The notes beneath the pieces are model-generated. The model did no database searches. It was not told the DNA's origin and was given only the letters and a program-made list of their open reading frames with translations. A program made the translations under genes and the position numbers. From Gambelia wislizenii (taxonomy: Eukaryota > Chordata > Lepidosauria > Squamata > Crotaphytidae), in contig JAUMIR010000005.1 in the NCBI GenBank assembly GCA_030847615.1, forward strand, positions 216,426,645 to 216,490,644: 64,000 nucleotides of DNA, in the 5' to 3' direction. Shown in pieces: positions 1 to 10,438 of this stretch. The first letter of the stretch is position 1; each line of letters begins with the position of its first letter.

Positions 1-493
1 CAACAATTGATTCTTTTCTTTCTTGCATACATTAGATTATCTTTTACTCTTAATGCCTGTAACTGAGCTGGAAGCTAGATTATATTAAATATGTTATTTT
101 TTCACAGTGCTATGTGAGCAGAGAAAGATAAATTGGCACAAGGTTATTGGTTTGGGCAGAACTGTTGCATTCTGTAGGTGTAATTGATTATAACATCACA
201 CTGTTCTGAAGAAATTTGTCGTCGGTTGCCATTATTACTTGTATGTTTTTCACTGTACAATCCTATATGTGTTTACTATAAAATAAAATCCATTTCAATA
301 GGACTTATTCCTGTAGGTCAGTATAGGATTGCAGGATTAAACTTAGTTTCTATAAAATCCAGTCTAAATCATGTAAAACATGGCTTTTGAGTGATAGATA
401 AGATATTGGTGTTACTTGTATTCATTTTAAAAATACCTTTTCTCTACTTTTTATAAGACTTCAGTTTAGAGAGTTTGTTTCTGTATTTATTAG

Positions 494-626
494 GTGCGTG
501 TAAATTCCTTAGTCTGTTTGGGAAAGATTTTGGAATACTTGGATAAGTGGTTCGTTCTTGATGATATTCTGCCTTTTTTGCAACAAATTCCTTCCAAGGA
601 GCCTGCGGTCCTTATGGGAATTTTAG
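494..626 (+). CDS. SCYL2: SCYL2 coding exon (end of HEAT-like region)
   Basis: The exon starts after TTATTAG and ends before the donor GTAACG. It encodes VRVNSLVCLGKILEYLDKW and continues to MGILG, a helical repeat segment of the SCY1-like family. It ends with one base of a Gly codon (133 nt), which the next exon completes with GT. No stop or frameshift is present. Upstream exons lie outside the window. Confidence 0.93.
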
Positions 627-1022
627 GTAACGTGATGTTTTGTTTCTAGTACTGCCTGTAGTATACTCTCTGTTACATTAATCTGTGTGATGTCGTAGTG
701 TATAGTTTCAGAGGCAACAATATACATATAACATAACACTTCTTAGAGGTTTCAGGGTGTTTTTTTCTGGATTGCCGGTGTTCAGGCAAACTCTGTTAGG
801 ACTTATATTGACTTCATAAAGTTCATATTGACTCAAGAAGCTTCTTCTGTTTCTGCATCCCTTTGCTTCAGGGGAAATGCAAAATATTTATATATGTTTT
901 ATGAAGGGTACACATTGAAGTGTATTTTAGTCTTCACTGGAAACTGTGTTGAAAAGAATGGGTAATGATAATGATAATTTGCTGTCAATATCTAAATCAT
1001 TACACTTAATATTTCTTAAAAG

Positions 1023-1141
1023 GTATCTACAAATGTACATTTAGTCATAAAAAACTGGGAATTACAAAAGAACAGCTAGCAGGAAAGGTGCTGCCCCATC
1101 TGATTCCTCTCAGCATTGAGAACAATCTGAATCTGAATCAG
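1023..1141 (+). CDS. SCYL2: SCYL2 coding exon
   Basis: The acceptor is TTAAAAG and the donor is GTAGGA. The exon completes the split Gly codon, then reads IYKCTFSHKKLGITKEQLAG through PLSIENNLNLNQ, matching the conserved last helical repeat of SCYL2. The 119 nt end on a complete codon (phase 0). Confidence 0.94.
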
Positions 1142-1872
1142 GTAGGATCACTGTTTTCCTTTAAGTGTGATTGATTTCATTGAGGCTTAGATCAAAGAAA
1201 GTGTACTAAGGATAATTGCTGCAGACAAGGATTCACCATTTAGTCACATATGATGCTCACTTTGTATTCTTCTATGATAATCAAAATTCATTACTGGTGT
1301 CTATTGCAGTTGATTGGGCCTGTTAAATTCCACATGTACTTTGGGATTTAAATATGCTGCTCTCTCTCTCACATACACACACACACACCACTTTATTTAT
1401 TTATTTGTTGAATTTTTATACCGCCTATCAGTGCCAAAGCTTTCTCTGTCTCTCTCATACTTACATAAGAAATAGTCTAATTTATGTAGTTATCATGTAA
1501 AATCCATCTTCATTTGCTAGCAGAAGTGTATCTTTCCTGATCCCAGTGTTGAAAATAACTCTCTTGAGGCATTCTTACTCTAAATACACTGGGCCCACAA
1601 AAGGCAGGGCAGGGAAATGCAATGGTACTGCACTCTCTTTTTACATTTTCATCATATATGGAGAACTTTCTGAAAGGGGAATCCTTCTACTATCAATTGA
1701 ACCTAAACTCAGTGGGACTGACTTCTGTGTAGACATTAATAGGGTTTTGCTATAAGTTGTAGTCTGTTGCTTTTGTAATGTTGTCTTGCTCAATTCATTT
1801 CTTTTGGAATATATTCAGGACTAAGATGTAATCCTTAAAATTGTCCTCATGTAAAATATATTTCTCTTTTAG
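1142..1872. other. SCYL2 intron with simple repeat and LINE/SINE tail
   Basis: Holds a short (CA)n near 1373-1388 and, at about 1389-1430, the reverse complement of a squamate L2/CORE-SINE tail (ATTTATTTATTTGTTGAATTTTTATACCGCC). The rest of the intron shows nothing recognisable. Confidence 0.5.
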
Positions 1873-1973
1873 TTTAATTCCTTCATTTCAGTCATAAAAG
1901 AGATGTTGAGTAGATTGGAAGCTGAGCATAAGACCAAACTAGAACAAATCCATATTATGCAAGAACAGCAAAA
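1873..1973 (+). CDS. SCYL2: SCYL2 coding exon (coiled-coil start)
   Basis: The acceptor is CTTTTAG and the donor is GTAAGTG. The exon encodes FNSFISVIKEMLSRLEAEHK followed by a charged heptad-like run to the Gln-rich end MQEQQ. This is the beginning of the coiled-coil region after the HEAT repeats. The 101 nt end with two bases of a Lys codon, which the A opening the 4415 exon completes. Confidence 0.94.
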
Positions 1974-2149
1974 GTAAGTGTGCATAATTTATTGCAGTTA
2001 TAGTATATTGATAATATTTTTCTGTCTTCTGATACAATTTTTCTATCCTCATTAGAAACTATTTGACTTGTATTATAGATTTAAGTAGCTGCAAAATTAC
2101 ATTACATTGCCCTAGGATCCTTTTTCCTTCCAGTTGAAAACTTAATTCT

Positions 2150-3010
2150 CCCCAGAAGATCTCAAAACATGGGCCGTCTCATATGAGAAAGTAAGTCCTT
2201 CAGATAGCCTGGAACCCAAACTTTCTCAGTCATAACCAGCATTTTGAATTGTACCTAGAAATAGACCATAAGCCAGTGAAGTTATTGCAACAAGGAAGTA
2301 AAACCAGACTCTGTTAACAATCTGACTGCAGCTCTTTAAAGCAGCTGAAATTTCAGAACATTTTTCAAAGGCAGTCTCATGTAGGGGTGCTTCACAGTAA
2401 TCCAAACAGGATATAATTAAGGCTTATGTGATTGTATACAGATCCAACATCTCCAGGAACAGGTGCAGCTGGCACACAAGCCTTAACTGTGCAAAAGCAC
2501 TCCTGGTGAGACCTGAGCTTCCAGACTCAGCATTGAATCCAGAAGGAGCTGCTCCTTCAGGGGCAATGTAACCTCATGTAGCACAGGCTGAATCCTTATT
2601 CCTTGATCTGCCTTTTATCTGACCAGGAGCACCTCTGTCTTGTCTGAACTAAGTTTTAATTTGTTCATTCTCATCCAGTCCATTGCTGATAATTGGCACT
2701 GGTTTAGAACTAAGACAGATGCCTTGGATTGAGGTGGAAAGGAGTAGAGAGGTGGGTGTAATATGCATACTGATGGCAGTGGGCCCCAAAACTCCAGAAA
2801 CTTTGCCCAGATGTTTCATGTATATGTTAAATATCATGGGGGGACAAACAGAACCCTGAAGGACCTCACAGGTCAGCAGTTGAGGACTTGAACATGATTC
2901 CTCCAGAAGGAACAGAGCCACTGTAAACAGTGTGAGCCTCATCCCAGCCAAGTGGCCCAGAAGGACATCATGATCAACAGTATCGAAAGCTGCTGAGAGA
3001 TCCAGCAAAA
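2150..3010 (-). mobile_element. L2-clade LINE fragment (decayed reverse transcriptase)
   Basis: On the minus strand 2649-3008 stays open and carries RT motif A, LDLSAAFDTVDHDVL, and a motif B remnant ending PPMIFNIYMKHLGK, both typical of L2-clade LINEs. Downstream on the minus strand (to about 2150) is the usual RT C-terminal region, with frames broken. The YADD box is lost. The fragment lies in the SCYL2 intron 1974-4414 and is antisense to the gene. It is a dead relic, truncated at both ends. Confidence 0.75.
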
Positions 3011-3280
3011 CTCACAGGGACACACTCCCCTGTGCAGTTGTCAGCATAGGATACCCACCAAGGTAAGCAGGAACACTGCCCTCTCTCCCCACCTGCCATT
3101 ATTAGTATGTAAAAAAACATTTTTCAGTTAAGTCCAAAGGAAACATCAGTTTGTTTTTCAAATTAAGTGATAACTCCTTTCCTCCATTGCTCCAGAAAGC
3201 AACTAAGTCAGATAGGAAATTTGATGTTCTAGATCAAAGCATGCTGAGTCAATGATAATTTAGATTGTTTAAAAATACAA

Positions 3281-3421
3281 TGTGGTGGAGTCTCCTTCTT
3301 TGGAGGTTTTTAAACAGAGGCTGGATGGCTATCTGTCAGGAGTGCTTTGATTGTGTATTCCTGCATGGCAGGGGGTTGGACTAGATGATCCTTGTGGTCT
3401 CTTCCAACTATGATTCTATGA
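3281..3421 (+). mobile_element. CR1 LINE 3' end fragment
   Basis: Carries the CR1 3' signature from GTGGTGGAGTCTCC through TTTAAACAGAGGCTGGATGG to TCTTCCAACTATGATTCTATGA, ending at the CR1 terminal ATTCTATGA motif. Only the last 140 bp are present, as expected from the usual 5' truncation. Confidence 0.85.
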
Positions 3422-4414
3422 GATATCTTGGTCCAGATATATCTCTTACATAGCATGATTGTTTGGGTTTAGCTATATTTAGATAATTGTTTTTGAGTTA
3501 CTTTGTATATTATTTTTATCACATTGTATTTGCTCAACTTTGTTAAATTCAGTTAAAATGATTAAACAACAGGGAGTCTATAGAAGTTAGCATTTTACAG
3601 TACTGTATATACTTTCTTTCTAGGTTTATTTTCTGGATAATTTGACGGGTGGTAACATGGATATATAATTTCTGATTTTATAAAAAAATATAAGTCCTGT
3701 TGAGCAGCATACTAACAGACTGATGAAAATTTTCCTTTTTAAGAATATCTTCAGTCATGTGGCCTCTTGAAGTCATGTGGCCTCCCAGGGTTTAGTGGAC
3801 CTCCCTCTGTCCTTTGCCAGAAGCTGTAATGGGGGAAAACAGAGCCTGGGGTACATCAAGAATGGCCTTGTATCAGCAGAGTCTAGCTACCCATTCCTCC
3901 AGAATCTCTCGAAACAGGAAAGAAATCACAGCCCTGGAGCTAGCGTAGCCGTACAACAAAACAAAACAAACAAACTGCCCTACCTTCTGCCTTAGCTAGC
4001 TGAAGCCTGTGGATGTGGTGGTTCCTCCCCCACTGACTTGGCTCACTCAGCTTCCATAGGTTTCCTCTAATTGTTCCATTGTATAGTAACTTCAGCTACT
4101 TATTTCTTTTATATTATTGTTATATTACTATTTGGGTTGTATTCTGGACAAAATTGTATATGGATTTAAGAATTAATATGATAAACTGTGTTGGATTTAT
4201 TCAAAGAAAAGTTGGTTACACGTGCTTCACATGACCTGTAGATTAAGAATGTAGTGTAGGTACATATTCCTGCTGTGCTAAATCAGAAATTTACCACAGT
4301 AGTTATTTTACATATTCCAAATTCTACCAAGGTAACTAGTAATCTGGATTGTTATTGCTTTCAAGGCTGAAATGATTTGGTTCACTTTATTGAAATTGTA
4401 CTTCTGTGTTATAG

Positions 4415-4478
4415 ATCTTTGGATATAAATCAAATGAATATGCCTGAAGGAAAAAAAGGCAGCAGTACAAGCAATCAG
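4415..4478 (+). CDS. SCYL2: SCYL2 coding exon (short linker)
   Basis: This 64-nt exon lies between TTATAG and GTAAGAAG. It completes the split Lys codon and encodes SLDINQMNMPEGKKGSSTSN plus Gln. Mammalian SCYL2 has a similar SLDIGNQMN start here and then diverges, as expected for an unstructured linker. It was recognised by exact phase continuity on both sides as well as by similarity. Confidence 0.88.
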
Positions 4479-4559
4479 GTAAGAAGCTGACTTAATTGCA
4501 TTATTACAGTGTTTTATTAAACTGATTATTTTTAAAGTTCTTATTTTTAATTTGAACAG

Positions 4560-4649
4560 ATTGACAAGGTATTTACCAATCTAGGAACTGATATTTTGAC
4601 TAGTGGGTCTGACTGCAAAGAGAATGGACTGCTGACAAATCAGAGAAAG
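4560..4649 (+). CDS. SCYL2: SCYL2 coding exon (linker)
   Basis: The 90-nt in-frame exon lies between TTGAACAG and GTGCGT. It encodes IDKVFTNLGTDILTSGSD and a polar tail ending NQRK, and corresponds to the IDKVFNNIGADLLTG segment of the mammalian protein. The preceding intron is only 81 bp. Confidence 0.9.
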
Positions 4650-4699
4650 GTGCGTTTTAATAACAAGTTACTATGTGAAGTATAAGTTATAAGGATTTC

Positions 4700-4815
4700 C
4701 CCCCCCCCTATAAGTTTACTTATTTTTATTTATTTTAATTTTATTTATTTATTTATACCCCGCTCTTCAGCCACAAGGCTATCAATTTAGGCTACTTAGG
4801 GTGGAATTCCAGCCT
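4700..4815 (-). mobile_element. CORE-SINE/L2-type tail fragment
   Basis: After a C-run at 4700, TTTATTTATTTATACCCCGCTCTTCAGCCACAAGG is the reverse complement of the tail of the SINE at 53397-53667 (GTGGCTGAAGAGCGGGGTATAAATAAATA). Only this tail is recognisable. Confidence 0.6.
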
Positions 4816-5067
4816 AGATCTCTCTTGGCCTGCTATGGTTATCTGTCAAGACCAATTTAAATTGATTCTGGTTTACTAGTACTGTATTTGTCCAGGTTAC
4901 TACTGGCAATTTAGGAGCTGTATTCAAGACATAGATTTGTAAAGCTTTGTTTTTCCTTCTTTTAATGTAAGGTATAGAGGAACACAATAAGCAATAGGAA
5001 TAGGCAGTACCAGATTTGCTAGTGTATGAGAGAGGAATTCCTCCTGTTGTTTAAATAGAAATAATTA

Positions 5068-5667
5068 CTGTATATATTTGTGTATAAGTCAAAGGCAGGT
5101 TTTGGGTCCAAAATTATGGATTTTGATATGATCTGTGGATAAGTTGAGGGTCATTCCACAAAGAGGGGAAAGCGCTAGTGCCGCCTCAGAAGGCTGGCCA
5201 CCCTGGCCACCACCATTTTCCCACCAAAAAAGTAAAAAATGACTTTTGCCACTCTTCTCAGAGAAGGGGCTAGTTCCTTTTTTAATAGGAGTTAATACTG
5301 TGCCTTAACTTTTTTTTTTTAAATCCCCTTCTCTGAGTAGTGGCAAAAGGTGAGAGCTTAGTCTGTCCAGGGAGATCATAAATGGAGCACTAATCCCCGC
5401 TACTCTCTCAGCGCTCCCTTGAGGAGAAGCACCAAAGAGCCCAGGCATTCAAAAAGGCCAGAAGTGGTGCCATGGTGGAGAAAATAGAGGGGGTTGGTGC
5501 TTCTTTCGCCTTATCTTGGGGAGGACTAAGCTTTTACCTTTTGCCACTCTATTCATTTTTTTATAAGAGTTAAAGTACAGTATTTACGTTGACCTGTGGA
5601 TAAGTCAACCCAGGTTTTCTGGGGGGGGTTGACTAAAATTTCTTGACTTATATGCGAGTCTATACAG
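5068..5667. mobile_element. Non-autonomous Tc1/mariner-like TIR element (600 bp, TA-flanked)
   Basis: The left end CTGTATATATTTGTGTATAAGTC and the right end GACTTATATGCGAGTCTATACAG are imperfect inverted repeats of about 23 bp. Both are flanked by TA (5066-5067 and 5668-5669), the target duplication of Tc1/mariner elements. Inner arms also pair loosely (CTTCTCAGAGAAGG with CCTTCTCTGAG). There is no transposase frame. It lies in the SCYL2 intron 4650-7780. Confidence 0.7.
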
Positions 5668-6054
5668 TAGAATATTTGGAGGTGTGATATAGAGAAGTGT
5701 TTAATTCTAATCCTTGTTAAATTGTCTTATTCCTCTTGACATAAAATCAGTTATAATTTGAATTATTTTTAAATTGTGTATTTATTTAATGCATATTGAC
5801 TCTGCTCTTCTGCCAAAAGACTCCCCAGAGCAGATTATAGACCAATAAAGAAACAGGACTGTCCCTGACCTCAAGATCAGGGACACAAAAGGAATGGTGA
5901 TGGGAAAGGAGAGGAGATCAAAGAACCTGACTTCTCAGTAGAACAAGTAGACCTGCTTCTGATCTGCTGTACCTTGTAGGTACATGATAGTTGAAGGAAG
6001 TGCCCAACAGAGCTGGTCTCTCACCAGCACCACTGGAAGAAACTCCTTTACTTA

Positions 6055-6660
6055 GAATCATAGAATTGCAGAGTTGGAAGAGACCACGAGGGCCATCCAG
6101 TCCAACCCCCCTGCCACGCAGGAAATCTTGATCAAAGCATCCCCGACAGTTGGCCATCCAGCCTCTGTTTAAAGACCTCCAAGGAAGGAGACCCCACCAC
6201 GCTCCGAGGGAGTGTGTTCCACTGCCGAACAGCTCTGTCAAAAAGTTCCTCCTCATGTTGAGGTGGAATCTCTGTTCCTGGAGCTTGCATCCATTGCTCC
6301 GTGTTCCAGTCTCTGGAGCAGCAGAAAACAAGCCTGCTCCATCCTCAGTGTGACATCCCTTCAAATACTTAAACAGGGCTATCATATTGCCTCTTAACCG
6401 TCTTTTTTCCAGGCTAAACATACCCAGCTCCCTAAGTCTCTCCTCATAAGGCATGGTTTCCAGACCTTTCACCATTTTAGTCGCCCTTCTCTGGACACGC
6501 TCCAATTTGTCAATATCCTTTCTGAATTGTGGTGCCCAGAACTGGACACAGTATTCTAAGTGAGGTCTGACCAAGGCAGAATAGAGTGGCACTATTACTT
6601 CCCTTGATCTAGACACTATACTTCTATTGATACAGCCCAAAATCGCATTGGCCAATTCAA
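6055..6660 (-). mobile_element. CR1 LINE 3' region (RT C-terminal part), 5' truncated
   Basis: Read on the minus strand, 5918-6655 is open and includes the CR1 segment [20 protein letters not shown], then [16 protein letters not shown] and [17 protein letters not shown]. The 3' end is marked by ATCATAGAATTGCAGAGTTGG at 6056, the reverse complement of the CR1 terminus. The frame slips after RRNFLTEL. The ORF tail beyond about 6055 is not CR1. Confidence 0.85.
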
Positions 6661-6846
6661 TTTAATCATGGCTATCATGTCCCCTCTCAACCTTCTCTTC
6701 TCCAGGCTAAACATGTCCAGCTCCCTAAGCCGCTCCTCATAGGGCATGGCTTCCAGACCTCCCACTATTCTGGTCACCCTCCTCTGGACACGTTCCAGCT
6801 TCTCAATATCCTTCCTGAATTGTGGTGCCCAGAACTGGACACAGTC
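6661..6846 (-). mobile_element. Second CR1 fragment, adjacent
   Basis: The minus strand repeats the same CR1 segment (ACTGTGTCCAGTTCTGGGC through CTTAGGGAGCTGGACATG) already present in the neighbour at 6055-6660. It is therefore a separate insertion or duplication, joined directly to the first copy. Confidence 0.75.
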
Positions 6847-7595
6847 TGTAGGCCTTTAAAACAAAAAGTTCTCAAAAGTAATTTACATAGTAAATAGTGG
6901 TATACAAAAATGTTTCAGTGAAACCCACATCTTTTAGCTATGGTTGAAATTTGTTGTGTGAATGCCAGCAAGGGAGAGTGAGTGAAAAAAAAATTGTTAC
7001 CTGGATCCCAGCATTCTACTTCCTTAGTCAGCTCACTGAAACACAGGCATTGCCATGGAATGCAGGCTGAATGAGAGAATCAGCACTTCAATTGTTCACT
7101 GACTCTTCTGAGAGAAATTAAAAAGCCCCTAGGCTGAAGTGATTCACAGGGGAAGATACTGTGACAGAAGCCAAAGACACAACAGTTTTCTTCCCCAGCA
7201 CAAACTAGAATGGAGGAAGATTTGAAGGACAGAGGAAATGATGAAAAATAGTTTGTTGGGTTCAGAGTTAGTTATGCTTGATGCATTAAAATGAATGGGA
7301 AACTACTTTTAGTCCCATTTGTTTCAGTGGGCCTGCACTCGATATGACTAATTCTTGATCCAACCCTGGCACAGAGGATAGGGCCAGAATAACAGATGAG
7401 GGTATGTAAGAGAAATAGTTAATAGATTGTGGACATGTAAAAATACTAGAGGGTTGATATGGAGAAATGAACTAGATGAGATGTGTGTAAGAGACTAACG
7501 GACACATGCATTTGGATTACTGTTAGGGGATGTTTGTAGCATAACTTAGTGGTGAGGTAAAGGCACTTTGTGAATACTGTCTTGGAGGATAGTGT

Positions 7596-7722
7596 ATTTC
7601 AGCCATGCTCAGCCTGCTGTCCAAATATGTTTGACTACAGGTCACATAATCTCCAGTCAGTATGCCCACTGGGTGTTGAATTCCAACATGTCTGGAAGAC
7701 ATAAAGTTGGGGAGGCTGGTCT
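7596..7722. repeat. Common amniote foldback repeat (TTTGACTACA type)
   Basis: Resembles the short dispersed repeat with TGCTGTCCAAATATGTTTGAC and TTGAATTCCAACATGTCTGG, found also near 40150-40270, 42940-43035 and 29900-29990. Its ends are weakly complementary (AGCCATGCTCAGCCTGC with GGGGAGGCTGG). Superfamily not assigned; hAT-like is likely. Confidence 0.4.
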
Positions 7723-7780
7723 AGTCCAAATGTAAATCTCTGAGACCCTTGTTGCTTTGCTGATGTGTATTCTTTTGTAG

Positions 7781-7900
7781 GGATCACTTACACTTGAAGA
7801 AAAGCAAAGGTTAGCAAAAGAGCAAGAACAAGCGCAGAAACTGAAAAACCAACAGCCACTTAAACCTCAGCCTCATACAATTGCAGCTCCAGTCAAACAG
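7781..7900 (+). CDS. SCYL2: SCYL2 coding exon (Lys/Gln-rich coiled coil)
   Basis: The acceptor is TTTTGTAG and the donor is GTATGG; the length is 120 nt (40 codons, phase 0). It encodes GSLTLEEKQRLAKEQEQAQK and then a Pro/Gln segment ending APVKQ. The EEKQ..AKEQEQAQKLK stretch is the known coiled coil of SCYL2. Confidence 0.94.
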
Positions 7901-9065
7901 GTATGGATGCAGTGTCATAAAATAGTAGAAACAATAAAAGCATACTAATAGCATGCTTTTATCATACTAATAGAACAATTTCAAGTGCTTTTTGTCACTC
8001 TGAGAAAGTAGAAAACACATTGCATAGTGGCAAGAAACTGTAGGCACCAGGAATATTTCCCTGAGAAAAATATTCCAAAGGTGGAAATTTTAGAACCTAA
8101 ACCAATTTGGTGGAATGCCACAATCCTAACTCTATTGGTCATTACTGACTAAACTGACATGGCATGTGCATCTGGAAAAGGGCCTTGGTGGCAGGTTCTT
8201 GTGGGAGAAGAGTTTTTCAGGTATCCAAGGCTCAGGATGAAAATGGATTTAGACTTAAGCAACAGTACTTCATGTAGCTGTTTCTGAATAGCGAGTATGT
8301 TCTGTTTGTTGGGTCTAGACTAAATTAATTGTACTTGTTTCCATTGAAATAGGTGTGACTTAATTACTAACTTTTAAGGTTGATTTCAGTAGGACTTAAA
8401 ATCAAGAAGCTTGTCTGGATCCAATCCACTATGACTAGCACCAGTTAGTAATCATACCATTGTACAGTACTTTGTATTAATTGTAGTTTCTAAACAGTTT
8501 TATAAACAACAGTATCTAAACAAGCTTCATATATAATGGATTGCATTGTCTGCTCTGGAGGTTATCAGAACATGGAAAACTGTATGTCCAGAAGGAGTCG
8601 CAGCTGTAATGCTAGCCAAACTAGTGAAAGGCAATTTGTGCCAAAGTTACCACTTGGGCCTCCTGCACAAAGTTGGATCTATGTAGTAAGGCTCTAACAT
8701 AGAATTTACTTCAGTGAACTATTAAGCTAAGTTGACTTTATGTAAGTGTAAAACCCATATTGGGAAAGGTCTCTTATATCACCCTTTGCATTGTTGATTT
8801 CCCTCAAAGATCCTCTCTAATTGCTGTTAAGCTTTGTCCCGTGGTTGATTTGAGTACCAGATGGCTTCTCAGAATAGAAAAGGCTTTCCCTTCCTTATGA
8901 TAAGAATAGGAATGCAAGGCCAATAGGTTTCATGTGCCTATTCTTGGTTCTCGATGCTACTACTTTATTTTGTCACTGCTGCTGCCACTACAGCTACATT
9001 TCTGTTAGCTATGCAGAGTGTACTGTAGTGACCCTGAGCAACATAAAAACTTTGTGGTAAGTACA

Positions 9066-9293
9066 GAGCCAGTGTGGTGTAATAGTTTGAGTGTAGAACT
9101 ACGACTCTGGAGACCAGGGTTCGAATCCCTATTCAGCCATGGAAACCCACTGGGTGATCTTGGGCAAGTCACACACTCTCAACCTCAGAGGAAGGCAAAG
9201 GCAAATTCCCTCTGAACAAATCTTGCCAAGAAAACCCTGTGAAAGGGTCGCCGTAAATCGGAAATGACTTGAAGGCACACAAAAACAAAAGGT
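9066..9293 (+). mobile_element. Sauria SINE
   Basis: A tRNA-derived head with a B-box-like GGGTTCGAATCCC, a central GGAAACCCACTGGGTGATCTTGGGCAAGTCA segment, and a Bov-B-like tail (GGGTCGCCGTAAATCGGAAATGACTTGAAGGCACAC) ending in an A-rich repeat. This arrangement is diagnostic of squamate Sauria SINEs. It lies in the last SCYL2 intron, in sense orientation. Confidence 0.82.
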
Positions 9294-9354
9294 TATTTAA
9301 AACACTAGCAAATATGGCAGGCTAGAGTAAATTAAATTGCTCATTTAAACAATT

Positions 9355-9570
9355 TCAGAGGCATTGCCATGTTAGTCTGCTGTAGCAAAAACAACTAGGA
9401 ATCTAATGGCACACTTTATTTGGCATAATCTTTTGTGTACTGCAGGCTACAACATCTGGAAAAGTGTACTGCAGGCTACAACATCTGGAAAAGTGGACTG
9501 CAGTCTACAAAAGCTTATGTCAAATAGAATTAGTCTTCAAGGTGCCAATAGACTCTTTGTTATTATTTAA
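9355..9570. repeat. Foldback repeat with an internal duplicated segment
   Basis: The ends AACAACTAGGAATCTAATGGCAC and GTGCCAATAGACTCTTTGTT are complementary, and a palindromic centre contains CTGCAGTCTACAAAAGC. The stretch GTACTGCAGGCTACAACATCTGGAAAAGTG occurs twice in tandem at about 9437-9496. This is a widespread amniote foldback family. A fragment also occurs near 24907-24957. Confidence 0.55.
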
Positions 9571-9814
9571 ACCAAGGTATCTACCCTAATAAGATTGGCC
9601 ACTATAGAAATGTAACACCATGTATGCTTGTTATGAATTAATGTTCTATTGTTATGGATATAGATATGACTGCAATTGTAAACTCATCTTTGGGTTGTAT
9701 TACAAGATGCTATTTCTGATGGCTAAATGTCTTTAGTGCATTGCCATCTCTTTAACAGCAGTCTGTTGATAATGCTATTAAGTATTTTACTTTCAACTGT
9801 CTTCTGTTTTGCAG

Positions 9815-10438
9815 ACGAAGGACTTGACTGATACTTTGAGAGAGAACATGGCATCATTAACCAACCAACCCATCAACAAACCTAAAGTTTCTTCATCAAA
9901 TAGTTTTTCTTCAGTGGGTATTGGAATGGGATTTTCATCACCTGTTGAAAGTGCAAAGAGAAATGGACTAAATGCTAACATTGGATTTCAGCCCTCTGGA
10001 TTTGGCATGGGGGTTGGAACAACAAGTCAGAATTTCTTTAGTAATACTGGTGTTACTGGAATGACTAACATGAATATGTTGCCAGCAGCAAATATGACAC
10101 CTTACTCTCCCATGAACACTACGACTACAGTTTCACAGTCAGCACAGCAAAGTAGGCCTCCTGATATGTCTGCTTTAGATAGTTTGTTTGGGCCTCAAAA
10201 ACCCAAAATTAGTATGAATCAATTGTCACAACAAAAAACAAACCAGTGGCTTAATCAGTTTGTACCTCCTCAGGGTACCAACAATCCTGCTTTGGGAACA
10301 CAGATGAATGTAATGGGACAACCTGGCTTTGGCTTACAGGGGAATCCTTTCTTTAATCCTCAAAACTTTACACAGCCAGCAAACAGCATGACAACCAGCA
10401 GTTCAGCTAGCAATGACTTAAAAGACCTCTTTGGGTAA
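9815..10438 (+). CDS. SCYL2: SCYL2 terminal coding exon with stop
   Basis: The terminal exon starts after TTTTGCAG and ends with TAA at 10436-10438, giving 207 residues. It encodes the low-complexity C-terminal tail rich in Asn, Gln, Ser, Met and Pro. Visible adaptor-binding features are DMSALDSLFGPQKPK, an NPFFNPQNF segment containing an NPF tripeptide (EH-domain type), and the C-terminal NDLKDLFG with a DLF-type motif like those that bind AP2 or clathrin. The core MNQLSQQK.NQWLNQFVPPQG matches mammalian SCYL2. Compared with the mammalian protein, several short Ser/Gly/Pro runs differ in length, which is normal in disordered tails. The segment from DMSALDSLF to the end is the best conserved. 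The exon is open throughout. Confidence 0.96.
   Translation, partial: TKDLTDTLRENMASLTNQPINKPKVSSSNSFSSVGIGMGFSSPVESAKRNGLNANIGFQPSGFGMGVGTTSQNFFSNTGVTGMTNMNMLPAANMTPYSPMNTTTTVSQSAQQSRPPDMSALDSLFGPQKPKISMNQLSQQKTNQWLNQFVPPQGTNNPALGTQMNVMGQPGFGLQGNPFFNPQNFTQPANSMTTSSSASNDLKDLFG

Noticed and set aside
9066..9140. tRNA-like A and B boxes, possible tRNA gene
   Set aside because: They are the head of a Sauria SINE, with no cloverleaf acceptor stem and a Bov-B-like tail directly following. The same applies to 15895 and 53397.
9793..9981. Minus-strand ORF of 62 codons over the last SCYL2 exon
   Set aside because: It is the antisense shadow of the SCYL2 coding sequence and has no motif of its own.
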